Source of the DNA: Dromiciops gliroides
Lineage: Eukaryota; Chordata; Mammalia; Microbiotheria; Microbiotheriidae
Length of the DNA stretch: 64,000 nucleotides
Assembly (NCBI RefSeq): GCF_019393635.1
Contig: NC_057861.1
Coordinates: 543,130,211 to 543,194,210 of the forward strand
Reading direction: 5' to 3'
Positions within the stretch are counted from its first letter, which is position 1. Every line of letters starts with the position of its first letter. Made by a program: the position numbers and the translations under genes. Shown here piece by piece: positions 23,236 through 34,323 of the stretch. The notes below the pieces were generated by a model, which did not search any database, was not told the origin of the DNA, and was given only the letters and a program-made list of their open reading frames with translations.

Positions 23236-23336
23236 CTTTCTTTAAACGGATCACTTTTTTGTTTTCTAGTAGCAGAAACAGAACTCTTGCTAGGTAGTCC
23301 AAGAGGAGGCTGGCTACTGACCACTGCCTTATAAAA
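23236..23336 (-). CDS. Ankyrin-protein linker exon
   Basis: This 101-bp exon has an acceptor (gaaatttag) and a strong donor (GAAAG before gtaaga). In phase 0 it reads FYKAVVSSQPPLGLPSKSSV then SATRKQKSDPFKE with two bases left over. It follows the upstream exon, which ends ...NLWHAVVK. The serine- and lysine-rich stretch looks like a linker. Its last bases (AG) join with the first A of the exon at 10575..10736 to make an arginine codon, so the two could be spliced directly, though I cannot exclude another exon in the 12.5-kb gap. Other frames are less convincing. Confidence 0.68.
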
Positions 23337-26291
23337 CTAAATTTCAAAAAGCATCAAACAGTTAACCAGAGTGTTTTATTTTGTTAATACTGTGATGATC
23401 CACAGCTGCTCTAGAAAAATATTCCCTATGTTATTAGGTAACCAAACAATTTAAAAATAAAATTTACCATATATTCTATACAGAAGTACAGTCAATCTGA
23501 AAATGCTATAAAACTACAGCTTGTGCTCTATCTAGTAAAAGACATTCCATTCATCAGGAATTTTTCAGTCTTAGTAGGTAATGAATGTACTGTCAAGAAT
23601 AATTCCCATGTCTGACTTTTATCAAGGCTATAAAGTTCCATACCAACTAATTCAAAAGATTTTTGTTTAAAAAGTATTTTCCCCAAATACAACAAGCCTC
23701 AGAGCCAGTAAAGGCATATACTTGTATTTTTAAAACCATCTTGTAAAAATGAATGAAAGCTTATTCCATTGAGATTATTTTCCCAAGCATTTTTCCTTGG
23801 GAGTCATGACCACTGAAATTAACTTTTTTTCAGTGAAATTATAGTAGTGCAAACATACTGTTTTCAATGAATAGGATATGTAGGATAAAGTGCAATGTAA
23901 GTAAACATGGATTTTAACCTAATTAGACTTTCTTAGTCCTTGATAAACATGAAATGTTAAGAAGAAACGAATTAAAATTGGAAAGAAAAGAAGATTCCAC
24001 TAGGAGTAATAACTCTTTAGACTTTAAATAAGCTTCAGAATTCAGGACTACTCTGCATTCTCTGTCACTGCCAAACTGGGGAGTGGGGGGGATACTTAGG
24101 CACTATAGCTTCCATTCCTAGTCCCTCATACTTTCTACAAACTAGAGACTACAGAATTACTGCTGTTTCAGACTATAAATTCAGGCACTTTTCAGCAAAG
24201 GCCTTTATTTTCTTCTGCTCAAGATGTCAGAAAAAGAGGATTTTTTGTTTGTTTTGGTTTGGGGTTTTTTGGTTTATAAATCTGAGGAAATATACAGAGA
24301 AAATTCTAGAGAATATTTCATATTATGCATGTGAAAATATTGTAGTGTAAAAGTCCCTTCTGAATTTAGAGCAGTAAGAAATTTGGGTTAAGGCCTAAAA
24401 CATATTTTGCTTCCCTATTTATAAACGAAGCAGACATAAAAGTAATAATGACCTAATTTTTAAAAGTTAACAGTTTCTCAATTGCCTTTTATTGTATACA
24501 GGTTTGTAACTTAGTAATTATCCCTCCAATCATCTGCTTTGATGTGACAAAAAAGTGATAATGATTTCCAAACATAAACAAGAACTCCCTAATAAAAATC
24601 TTATTTTTATATATTATGTCTTAATTTAAGAAATGCTATTTAACCTTCAAAAAGTCATCCAATGAGATAATCAGTGAAGTCACTGTTAAAAAGCACACAT
24701 TTTAATAACTACAATTTCTCCAAAAGTAGTTTCTTTAACATCTATACTGTCAAGGCTATAAAGTTTGAAGTGGGTTTTATATAAATTAAATGTGGAGGCA
24801 ATTTGGCTAAGAGAATCCCACCTTAGGACTTCTGCAGTTATGGCCTCAAAGTCAAATGTTTATACCAAATAACTTTACTTTGAAAAAATGAAGAGGACTC
24901 ATACAATTTCACAGAGTTATCACCTGTATTTTTATGGACTGTCAGCCCTTGGTTTGGGTACCAACTGCTTTCCCAAACTGCCTTTTTGTTGGTATGTAAG
25001 TGCAGTATAACTACAGCTGAGCTGTCCTTAGTGCTACCAGGTAGGATTTAATACAGAAGTTTTCACATGATACAGTGACCTGCTGACAAGGATGTGTGTG
25101 GACCTAGTAACCTGTTATATTATCAAAAGAAAAATGAGCAGCTAATGCATTAAAAAGTGAAGATGACTTTTTTTTTGCCCTCCCACATTTTGAGCTTTCA
25201 TTTAAAAGGACATACTTTATTCTCACAGAGCCACAAGTCAAATTTCATTTCAGCATTGAATGCTATGTAAGAAATTCTACTGCTTTTTGGCAAATGAGTT
25301 TAATACATTTCTACAATTTACAAGGCCAATAAAATGTTTAAGAACCAAAAGAGAAAAGATCAGAAGGAAAAGAATTGGAAATGAAAAAAGAGTTTGGCAA
25401 GAAAACATTTCCCATTTTAAACCACACAAGACTACTGTTTTCCCTTATTTCATAATACATCACTGACACTGGGGAGAATCTCATAGACCTTAAATTAATT
25501 GCTGAGGCAAGTCTGTTGTTAACAAAAAGGACCTTCTGAAAATTTAAATGTTTCCATGCAAAACACATTTCAGTCCCAGAAAATTGGGCCCTTTATAATG
25601 GAAACACTGGATAGGCCAACCTATATGTAAGCTATTGCCACTCAAATCCACTTTCAAGTCACCTTTTCAATTAACGTAATACTATAAGGTTTCTGAGAGT
25701 CAGAGAAGTGACCATTCTAGAAAAGTTCAATACTGCAATTTTAATCTTAGGACCTCCATTTAAATTTTTTAAGTTTGTTAGAAAAAACATATTTAGAATA
25801 GTGAGAAAGGAAGTCAAATTTTACTGCAGGTTAAAACATTTCCACAAAACAAAAAAGCAACTTAATGTTAACCCAGCCAAGCCAGTAGTAGATGAATTTA
25901 ATTTTACATGGGTCACAAGCAAAAAGATGCTGAAGACTGAATTTTGACAGTAGCCCTTTAAAATGGAAATTGAAGAGTACCTTATGTCCAACAGTTCTAG
26001 TTAGAAATCAATGCTGGCAAAGACATTAATATTCTAAGGCTTACCCAAATCTGAATACATTAGCACAATTTAAATGCTTCAAAAAAAGTTTCCTAATATA
26101 AAAATGATTCCTTGTTTTAACAGTTGCAACAAAACAATTCCAGTTCTACTTCTTTGAAGTTTTCCTAATCACACAAACCTAAGAAGAAACTTTATAACTG
26201 TACTGTTTGCATCTAAATTCAATTAGAAACATTCATTTTAAAGAACCAATTTTATATTAAACTCACTACTGTTTCTTATAGTTGTTTTTAC

Positions 26292-27128
26292 CTTAACTAC
26301 TGCATGCCAGAGGTTTGCTAATGCAAAAGCTCGTAGAGCTAGCAACCACAGCGCTATCTGAACATTGTTTGTTGTACATTTTAAACTTGAAAGCATTTTC
26401 TTATATTCTATTGTTTGCTCTGAAGACATGAAGTTTAGATAGTCAAGGAAAACATATTTTGTTTCATCATTCAGAAGCACTTCAGGGTATTCACACAGTG
26501 TTGCAGAAAGGACGGAATGCAGGTAAGAGAGTTCCAACTCAGTGCCTACCTCCTCAAAAAATGCACTTTGCAGTTCATCCTCAAAGATTCCCATTTCTAA
26601 CCGTAGCAAGTTTACTTTTTGTTTGTATGGTAGTTCTGAGAGCCAGAAATTTGCAAACCGTACAAAATTATGTCCTACGTGACACCACTCTCTGAGGTCA
26701 TTAATAGAACAGATAGCTCTTTCCAGCCAGTCACTCACTATTGCTTCATTAATACCACAGAAAATCTTAGTAAAATGTTCTTTTGCAGGAAAAACCACAT
26801 TAACTGACTCTTTCTGAGCAGCTGCTTTAGTTGAATTTCTTCTTGATTTTCTCAAATAAGGAGGCATTTTGTTACCAATGTGTGGCAATGGATCAGCCTT
26901 ACTCAAATAATTCTTCATCTCAGAAGAGAATAGCTCTTTGTGTAAACTTCTGTTAAAATCAACTCCAGGTTTACTTGACCAGGAGCATGTGTCTGATAGA
27001 TGAGGGATCTCCTTCTGCTGTCTTATATTAACTTTACAAAATGGTTTGCTGGAATCAACATCTTCTTCTCCTTTCATGTTAATGAGGCAACTGCCCAGAG
27101 TAGTTCTTCTGTCTCTCATAGTTTCCAT
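26292..27128 (-). CDS. Second ORF in SMIM10L1 exon 2: N-terminal 279 codons of an ankyrin-repeat protein
   Basis: An open frame lies 54 bases after the SMIM10L1 stop, in the same frame and the same exon. The first ATG has a strong context (AAGATGG). Residues 1-110 look disordered and basic near the end (MPPYLRKSRRNSTKAAAQKE). Residues about 115-279 look helical and globular, with WLERAICSINDLREWCHVGH, YVFLDYLNFMSSEQTIEYKK and ALWLLALRAFALANLWHAVV. I do not recognise the domain. The coding part ends GTTAAG at a gtaaaa donor in phase 0 and fits the exon at 23236..23336. Without splicing, the frame runs on to a stop at about 26238. Its length, codon-like composition and matching exon phases argue that it is a real gene part and not a chance UTR frame. 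How it is translated is open: reinitiation, read-through, or another first exon. Confidence 0.78.
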
Positions 27129-27182
27129 CTTAGGAAGCAGTAAACCCAGAAATAGCACTTTGTTACAGTCAGCTGAATATAT

Positions 27183-27203
27183 TCAGTGGATCTCAATATG
27201 TAC
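27183..27203 (-). CDS. SMIM10L1: SMIM10L1 coding exon 2 (last six codons and stop)
   Basis: The exon opens after a tttttttcag acceptor and reads V-H-I-E-I-H-stop, the expected SMIM10L1 C-terminus, in phase 0 with the exon at 45906..46091. The intron between them is about 18.7 kb. The stop is TGA followed by ATA, not the CTA favoured for efficient read-through. The same exon continues for over 800 bases with another open frame in the same register, so this is either a long 3' UTR or a dual-coding exon. Confidence 0.9.
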   Translation of the reverse strand, partial: VHIEIH

Positions 27204-27209
27204 CTGAAA

Positions 27210-28060
27210 AAAAATGATCAAATTAATACATTTTTAAAATTATAATCTTAAAATATTGAAAACAAAAACCTAGAACAGCTTTTAAATCTTGATACTTAGG
27301 AATCAATATATTCTTTAAGAAATGTGAAAGATACTAATGGGTGACTCCTATATGTGAAAAGCACAATAGAGGTCTAAATTCAAGTAAAAACCTATCCTAA
27401 ACAAAAGAAAATACGTAGATTTCATAATCTTTAAAGGAACTGTTATTTTTAAAATTCCATTATTTACTCTTATAAGGAAACCCTCAAGCTAAATACATCA
27501 CTACATGATTTGTCCTACTCCCTCCCTCACCATTTACAGTTTAATTTCAAACTCCTTTTAAAAAAATAAGCCAGTAGGTGTTGGAAATGCTGACTAAAGT
27601 CAGGAAGTCAGCATCAACTACGCAATTATTGTAAATATCTTTTATTACCATGTCTATAGGAAATTAATGAAAAAGGAAGTTTTTAGAACAAGTCCTTCAA
27701 ATGCATCTTTGAAACATGTTTTCATGAAGGCTCTGGATGAGTTTTACTAAATATTTTTGAATTAACTTACATAGTTCATGATATCATTCATAACTTATAT
27801 ACAGCTGCCAGAAAGTGCTTCTTTTGGGGAAAGGAGAGAAAGGAAATGTAGCAGCCCTTCAGAATATCAGAACCTGGAGGCATAAATTAAACCTGAAAAT
27901 TAAGTTTAAAAGGAGAAGGCAGTAAAATGTTTCTTAAAAAGCCCCCGGACTTTCCCTGCTATCTGTAGGTACAGTTGCAATAGAACATCCACTTTTCTAT
28001 TTGAATCTGAGGATTCTGATGCATGAGGCCACCTAGGAAACTTGCAGAGACAAAAGTTGA
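27210..28060. other. First-intron sequence without recognised element
   Basis: AT-rich sequence just upstream (minus strand) of the shared exon. No exon or repeat is recognised. Confidence 0.3.
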
Positions 28061-28077
28061 CTAGCCCACACAATATG

Positions 28078-28236
28078 TTTTTTTGTTTTGTTTTGTTTTA
28101 GTGAGGCAATTAGGGTTAAGTGACTTGCCCAGGGTCACACAGCTAGTAAGTGTCAAGTGTCTGAGACTAGATTTGAACTCAGGTCCTCCTGAATCCAGGG
28201 CCAGCGCTTTATCCACTGCACGACCTAGCTGCCCCT
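28078..28236 (-). mobile_element. WSINE1-type SINE
   Basis: Full antisense copy. Duplications tagcccacacaatatg lie at 28062..28077 and 28237..28252. Confidence 0.94.
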
Positions 28237-28550
28237 TAGCCCACACAATATGAAAATCTAGTTCCTCATATCTCTGGAATTTTTTCTGTAAAGAAAAAGT
28301 CAGTATGCCATTGAAGAATTGCTATTTTTGTAAGTCTACGAATACTTTAAATTTGCTCCAAATCATAACTATTTTCTGTAATTTATTGAATTACATAGTT
28401 GCTCATTACTAATCTTCTGAAATAACTAGTCATGTTTAATTCAAATGAAAGCAAGGAAATATACTTGAATTGCCACTTGACATCACTCAGTATCTTCTGT
28501 AAAAAGCAAGTAGATATTAGATAAAATAGCATTTTTACAGTCAGAAATCA

Positions 28551-29420
28551 CAAAATTTCAGAGCTAGAAGCAACTTCAGTGGCCATTTAAATCCATCCCA
28601 TACCCTAAAAATCCTCTTCACATCATCCCTAGATTAATGATCACACAGCCTTCTCCAATGAGAAGGCACCCACTCTACTTTAAGGCAGTCTATTCCACTT
28701 TTGGAAAGCTTTAATTGGAAGGAAGTTTCCTTATATCCAGGCAGCTAGGTGACAAGAGTGGAGAGAGTGCTGGGCTTGGAGTCTGGAAGATTCTTCCTGA
28801 GTTCAGTCTGGCCTCAGACACTTACCAGCTGTGTGACCCTGGGGAAATAACTTAACCCCTATTTGCCTCAGTACCTCTTCTATAAAAATGAGCTGGAGAA
28901 GAAAATGGCAAAACAGTCCTGTATGTTTGCTAAGAAAAACCTGAACAGGATCACAAAGAATCAGACATTACTGAAAACAACTGAACAACAACAACAAACT
29001 CCTTATATCAAATCTTTGAAAATTGCAACCACTGCTTCAAATCCTGATCCCTGAGGCCAAGCTGAATAAATCTAATCATTCTTAGTGACAGTCCTTCAGT
29101 ACTTGAAGACAGCTATTATCCACCACCACCCTGTAACCCCATCCAGTCTTCTGTTCTTTAGGCTAAACATATTGCTTTCTTTGAAATTAATCTCATGGAA
29201 TTCAAGCTTTTACCATACCGCTTAGCCTCCTCTGGACATTCTCCAGTTTATTAATGTTCTTCTTAAAATGAGTTGCCCAAAACTAAACACCATCCTCAAA
29301 GATATGGTGTGACTATGGCAGCGTACAACAGGACTACTATTGAAGGAAGCCACAGGAAATTCTTAAGACCATGAAGGACTAAATGAATTATTCAGTACTG
29401 AAATTTTGCTAAGTTTAAAC
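28551..29420 (+). mobile_element. L3/CR1 LINE split by a MAR1 SINE
   Basis: Left part: 'cacaaaatttcagagctaga', 'agaaggcacccactctactt', 'ggaaggaagtttccttatat'. Right part from about 29004: 'gtacttgaagacagctatta', 'cttagcctcctctggacatt', 'ctccagtttattaatgttct' and 'gacaatgg'-like end. The order matches L3/CR1. The SINE at 28738..29003 separates the halves. Confidence 0.72.
28738..29003 (+). mobile_element. MAR1-type SINE with RTE tail
   Basis: Complete: tRNA-like head ('cttggagtctggaagattct'), B-box region, 'gagctggagaagaaaatggc', 'ggatcacaaagaatcagaca' and an (AAC)n end. The 3' half is RTE/BovB-like. Confidence 0.8.
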
Positions 29421-29425
29421 ATGTA

Positions 29426-29520
29426 ATGGCCTCAAACACTTGACACTTACTAGCTGTGTGACCCTGGGCATGTCACTTAACCCCAACTGCCTCACCAAAA
29501 AAAGAAAAGAAAAAAGAAAA
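29426..29520 (+). mobile_element. WSINE1-type SINE, 5'-truncated
   Basis: Only the 3' half remains (from 'ggcctcaaacacttgacact') with an A/G-rich tail. A second copy follows at 29529. Confidence 0.82.
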
Positions 29521-29528
29521 CAATATAA

Positions 29529-29668
29529 GGGGCAGCTAGGTGGCACAGTGGATAAAGCACTGTCCCTGAATTCAGGAGGACCTGAGTTCAAATACAACTC
29601 GACACTTGACACTAGCTGTGTGACCCTGGGCAAGTCATTTAACCCTCATTGCCTCGCCCCCCCCAAAA
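29529..29668 (+). mobile_element. WSINE1-type SINE
   Basis: Sense copy with a short internal deletion (tacaactcgacacttgacac) and a C-run before the A tail. Confidence 0.88.
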
Positions 29669-29719
29669 GTTTCTACTGCTTTTCGATTCAGCTCACAAAA
29701 AAATGAGCAAAGCTGTTTC

Positions 29720-30540
29720 TTTACAATACCTTCAATACTTTAAATTATTTTAATTACTTTGTAGGATGCAAGGTTAATTTGATTTGCACCTTTGGTTTTT
29801 TTTTTTTATTAGCAAGGTTGAGCATTTTTAAGTGACTGGCAATTTGTATTTCACCTTCTGTAAACCATGTACCTATATTCCTTGATTATTTTATCCATTA
29901 GGAACTCCAAGATATCTTTTAAGTTTTTAACAGTTCCTTATGTATTTTTACTACCAAGTTTTTCCTCTGCCAAATACATTGTGAATTTCTTTTTTTGTTT
30001 GTTGTTTGTTTTGCAGATTTTTTTTCATTTTAATGTAATCAAGCACATCTACCTTGTCCCTAATAATTTCTCCTGTTCGATTAAAAGAAAAATTCTTTTC
30101 CCTAGTGTAACTGATATAAACACATTTCAGTTTCTTCCACATTTTAAAGTTAATTTTTATTTTTAAGACTAACATCCCTAAAAAAAAAAAAGACTATCAT
30201 GCAGCAAGAACACAACAAACTGAAGTACGCTCTATGAGTGTGGGTCTATATTAATTTCCTGACACATTACTAACCAGTTTTCCAAGTAATGTGTTTTTAA
30301 AAAAATTAAACTTTTAGAAAATAAGAATGGGGAGATGAGATGCCAATTTTTGTATTTTGTGGCAAGCCTGATAGCTCTAATTATGTTCCACTGATCTATT
30401 TCTCTTTTTTCCAAGCACCAGAGAGCTTTAATAATAACTTCTGTCTTGGTGCTTAGGCCAATATATATATTGAGAAATAGATCCAGTGGAACGGAGTAAA
30501 AGCTATTGGACATGCAACCAAATAATACAAAAGTACTAAC
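29720..30540 (-). mobile_element. Decayed L1 ORF2 part, inverted
   Basis: Antisense L1 phrases include 'tgttccactgatctatttct', 'taataataacttctgtcttg' and 'gtaatcaagcacatctacct'. It probably belongs with 32690..33410 and was separated by the direct L1 between them. Confidence 0.5.
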
Positions 30541-30698
30541 TTTTTGGTTGTTTTTTTGTTTTTGCAGAACAATGAGAGTTAAGTGACTTGCCCACGGTCA
30601 CACAGCTAGTAAGTGTCAAGTGTCTGAGGTCATATTTGAACTCAGGTCCTCCTGAATCCAGGGTTGGTGCTTTATCCACTGCACCACCTAGTTGCCCC
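30541..30698 (-). mobile_element. WSINE1-type SINE
   Basis: Full antisense copy with a T/G-rich tail, ending cacctagttgcccc. Confidence 0.9.
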
Positions 30699-31766
30699 CT
30701 AAACGTTAGTATATTTTGACTCTTCTTCCCATTTTTTATTTTCTAGAGATTTAAAAACAACACATGAACTTGGAAAAACTTTTTTTAAACACATGTACTT
30801 TGTTAGTGATGTCAAGAAAAGGATTTAGACTTATTATATCTCATCCTTAACACTAAATATCCTTAACTAGAAGAAATAATAAAATTTATATGGAATATCA
30901 AAAAGATCAGGAATCTTAAGATAAATAATGAAAAAAGAAAAGTAGCTATGAAGGGGACCCTAAGATTATAAGATCTCAAACTATACTATAAAGTATATCA
31001 GAATTATTTGTACTAATTTTTAAACATTAGAATGGATCAGGCAGGTGGGACCCAGAAGCAATTAAACACAGTCATCTAACGTTCTGTAAAACTCAAAGAC
31101 AACAACTACTGGGGTAAGGACTCCATATTCAACAAAAATATCCTGGGAAAAGTAGAAAGCAGTTTGGCAGAAGTAAGTTCTAAACCAGCATCTCACACCA
31201 TTTGCCATAATAAGTTCCAAATGGATACATGACTTAAAAATAAGACGTCACATAAAAAAAAATTAAAACAGAAGATACCCTATACAACTAGGCATAGAAG
31301 AAGGATTTTTAACTGAAGAAGGGATAGAGGTTATAAAAGAAGACAAAATAGCCAATTTCAATCACATAAAACTGAAAAGCTTTTGCATAAACAAAAGCAA
31401 TGCTGCTAGAATGAGAAGAAAAGCAGTTTATGGGGGGGGGGGGAGATTTATGCAGCAATTATCTCTGAAAATGGCCTGGAAGCTAAGATATACATGTGCA
31501 TATTGATATCTATCTATATACAAATATATGATGCAAATATATAAAAACAAGGGCTAATCTCCAATAGATAATTCATCAAAGGATATGAAGAGTTTTCAAT
31601 GAAATACAGGCTATCTACAACAGTTTAAAAGACAGCTCCAAATTATTAAGGAGAGAAATGACAAGTAAAAACCACTCTGAGGTTTCATTTCACAACCATC
31701 AGATTGGCAAAGATAAGAAAAGACAAAAATAGCATATACTGGGGAGGCTGTGAAAAGTAGGAGGCT

Positions 31767-31925
31767 GGGGGCAGCTAGGTGGTGCAGTGGATAAAGCGCC
31801 AGCCCTGGATTCAGGAGTACCTGCTTTCAAATCCGGCTTCAGACACTTGACACTTACTAGCTGTGTGACCCTGGGCAAGTCGCTTAACCCCCATTGCCCC
31901 GCAAAAAAAAAAAAAACACAAAAAG
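31767..31925 (+). mobile_element. WSINE1-type SINE inserted in L1
   Basis: Full sense copy. Near-identical duplications gaaaagtaggaggct / gaaaagtgggaggct lie at about 31752..31766 and 31926..31940. Confidence 0.93.
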
Positions 31926-32455
31926 AGAAAAGTGGGAGGCTAATGTATTATTGGTGGACCTATGAATTGGTTAAACAGTTCTGGAAAACAAATTGGAGTT
32001 ATACTAAAAAAATAATTAGGCTGCACACTCCCTTTAATCCAGGACTATTACTACCAGGAATATGCAACAAAATCATCAAACAAAGAACAAAAGGTCCCAT
32101 CTATACAAAAGTATTTGTAGGTATATTTATTATAGTAGCAAAGAAATAGGAGTGTGCTTCCATCAATTTTGGAATGTTATTGTGCTGAAAGAAATGACAA
32201 ATATAAAGAATTCAAAGATGACCTCTATGAACTATATATAGCAAAGTGAGCAGACCTAGGAGAACAATTTACATAATGACTACAACAATGTGAAGGAAAT
32301 CAATACTGAAAGACTGAATCAGTGCAGTTACAATTATGACTTTAGAGGATTTGGTGGTAAAGCATTTAGAATAATGGGGTGAATACTTTCAGACTTAGCT
32401 TATGTCTTGATTTGTTTTTCTTAACTGTGCTTATTTGTTAAAAGGGAGGGAGTCG

Positions 32456-32620
32456 AGGCAGCTACGTGGCAAAGTGGAAAGAGCACTGGCCCTGGAGTCA
32501 GGAGGACCTGAGTTCAAATTTGACCTCAGATACATGACACTTACTAGCTGTGTGACCCTGGGCAAGTCACAACCCCAATTGCCTCACAAAAAAAAAAAAA
32601 AACCCCAACAACAACAACAA
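32456..32620 (+). mobile_element. WSINE1-type SINE inserted in L1
   Basis: Full sense copy with a long A/CAA tail. Duplications aaaagggagg(g)agtcg flank it at 32440..32455 and 32621..32636. Confidence 0.92.
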
Positions 32621-32689
32621 AAAAGGGAGGAAGTCGCTGGAAAAGTGAGTGATACATTTTTTTAAAAGCAACCCAAAAAAATTTTAAAG

Positions 32690-33410
32690 GGAGCAAAAAG
32701 ATAAAATTAACTATATAGCTTTATTTTTAGGGTGTTTTCTTGATCTTTATTACTAATAGAAGAATGTCTATGTTTTTAGGAGTTAATCTTGTATCCTGGA
32801 AACTTGTTAAATTCATTTACTGTTTCAAATATATGGTTGAAGCAACTGAATTTTCTAAATAAGCTATCATGTAATAAAAAACAGTATTTTGACCTCTTCA
32901 TTTCCAGTGTTAATCCCTCTAATGTTTTTTTTTCCTTCTTTTACTGAAACTGCTAGCATTTCCAATACCATGTAAAATAGAAGTGGTGAAAATTAAATAC
33001 TGGATTTGTACCTCTTTCTCATGGGACTGCTTCAAATCTTTCTCCATTGCATAGCATGTTGGCTCAGCTTAAAGTAGATATAGCTTTATTTTGTTAAGGA
33101 AAATCCTATTCTTGTTCTCTTTAGTGATTCATGCTAAATCTCTTAAAGATCCCTTAACATAATTATTTCTTTTTCTTATCAACCCAGATATGTCCTCCAG
33201 TTCCTTCATTTATTTAGAAGACAGTTTAATAAAGTGCAGAGAGAGATCATTTTCCAAAAATACTTTTGCAGGTCATCATAAAAATATAATTGGCTCTAAG
33301 CCTATAACTATTCTTGTCAACCTTTCTCTGGTTTAAGTGTTAAAGATTCCTTTTTCTCTAGTCATAAACAACTTTCAGATATGTCCTAAATATTTAGAAT
33401 CAGTTCATTC
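32690..33410 (-). mobile_element. Decayed L1 ORF2 part, inverted
   Basis: Antisense phrases 'tcttgtatcctggaaacttg', 'ttactgtttcaaatatatgg' and 'aataccatgtaaaatagaag' then 'tggtgaaaat' are typical of antisense L1 ORF2. Confidence 0.6.
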
Positions 33411-34305
33411 TTACTCAAACAGGTGTTTCCTGATTTATAAACAGCCCCCAAATTTCTGCATCTCTGCCCTTCTTCTCCACCACTATTTACAGAGCCCCTA
33501 ATAACAGCTACTATGGGACCCATCGTAGGGAGGAGAGAATGGGGAAAGAAAGCTGAGAAGTTGTGGGTCCCAAAGTGTACAATTTGGGAGAATTTGATCC
33601 CGAGGACATGCTTCCAGGCAATAATGCCCTCTTTATGTAGTAAGTGTCCTGCCTAAAATTATCTGACACTCTATGAGATCTTAATACTTAAGAAATCTGT
33701 GCTATTGAGAATCTTCTATAAATAAACAAATATCTAAGAAGGTCTAGGACTGAGCTATTAATCACATATACTGACAACTCAATCATATTAGCTTTCCTAC
33801 TTGAAAGGTGCTACACTGAGAAGGTAGGAATTCTGCTTGAAGGGGTAAAAAAAAAAAATAGGTACTCAGACCACTGAGAATTTTGACAGTCTTAAAGCTA
33901 GTATTCCTGTGTTGCAAGGATAGAGGGAATTAGTATAATGGATGGAAATGAGAAAAAGGGTCCAAAAAGATGGGGATAAAACCAAAAACCTAACTGTTTC
34001 TTTCAAAATTCTGCAAAAGAGTATCCTTATGCCCAGAAAAATGGATGGAAGCTATGGTTGCCTATGCTTTATTTATCCTAGGGCCTTGTACTTCATAACC
34101 ATAGGTCCTAAAACTGAAGCTAGTATTAATGTAGCTATGTAATTAATCAAATGGGTTTTTGTAATCTAATCTAGAAAATATAACCACCATTTACAGCATA
34201 CTTCAGCAAAAAATGCATTCTGATTTTTTAAAAAATTTACAAATTTTCAAAAGATCTATTCATAAATTGAGGACTACATAGACTAGAAATGTAATGCCAA
34301 AAGTA
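33411..34305. other. First-intron sequence without recognised element
   Basis: No exon or repeat is firmly seen; an A-run lies at about 33847-33858. Confidence 0.3.
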
Positions 34306-34323
34306 AAGTGGTCCAGCTTTTTT

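Larger units (their letters stand above)
20000..26291. other. Repeat-poor block (long 3' UTR or intron)
   Basis: Over about 6.3 kb I see only one SINE (22716..22864) and the small exon at 23236..23336. The rest is AT-rich and does not resemble any repeat I know. In a window with a SINE roughly every 1.5 kb this is unusual and suits a conserved 3' UTR. No coding frame other than the named exon is convincing. Confidence 0.45.
30840..32680 (+). mobile_element. 5'-truncated L1, ORF2 3' half and 3' end
   Basis: 'aaatggatacatgacttaaa', 'gaagaaggatttttaactga', 'gcttttgcataaacaaaagc', 'gtgggaggctaatgtattat' and 'agtgagcagacctaggagaa' run in L1 order. Two SINEs (31767, 32456) are inserted, each with its own duplication. 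Confidence 0.75.

Noticed and set aside
26459-26695. Plus-strand 78-residue frame
   Set aside because: It lies opposite the well-supported second-ORF exon and has no independent evidence.
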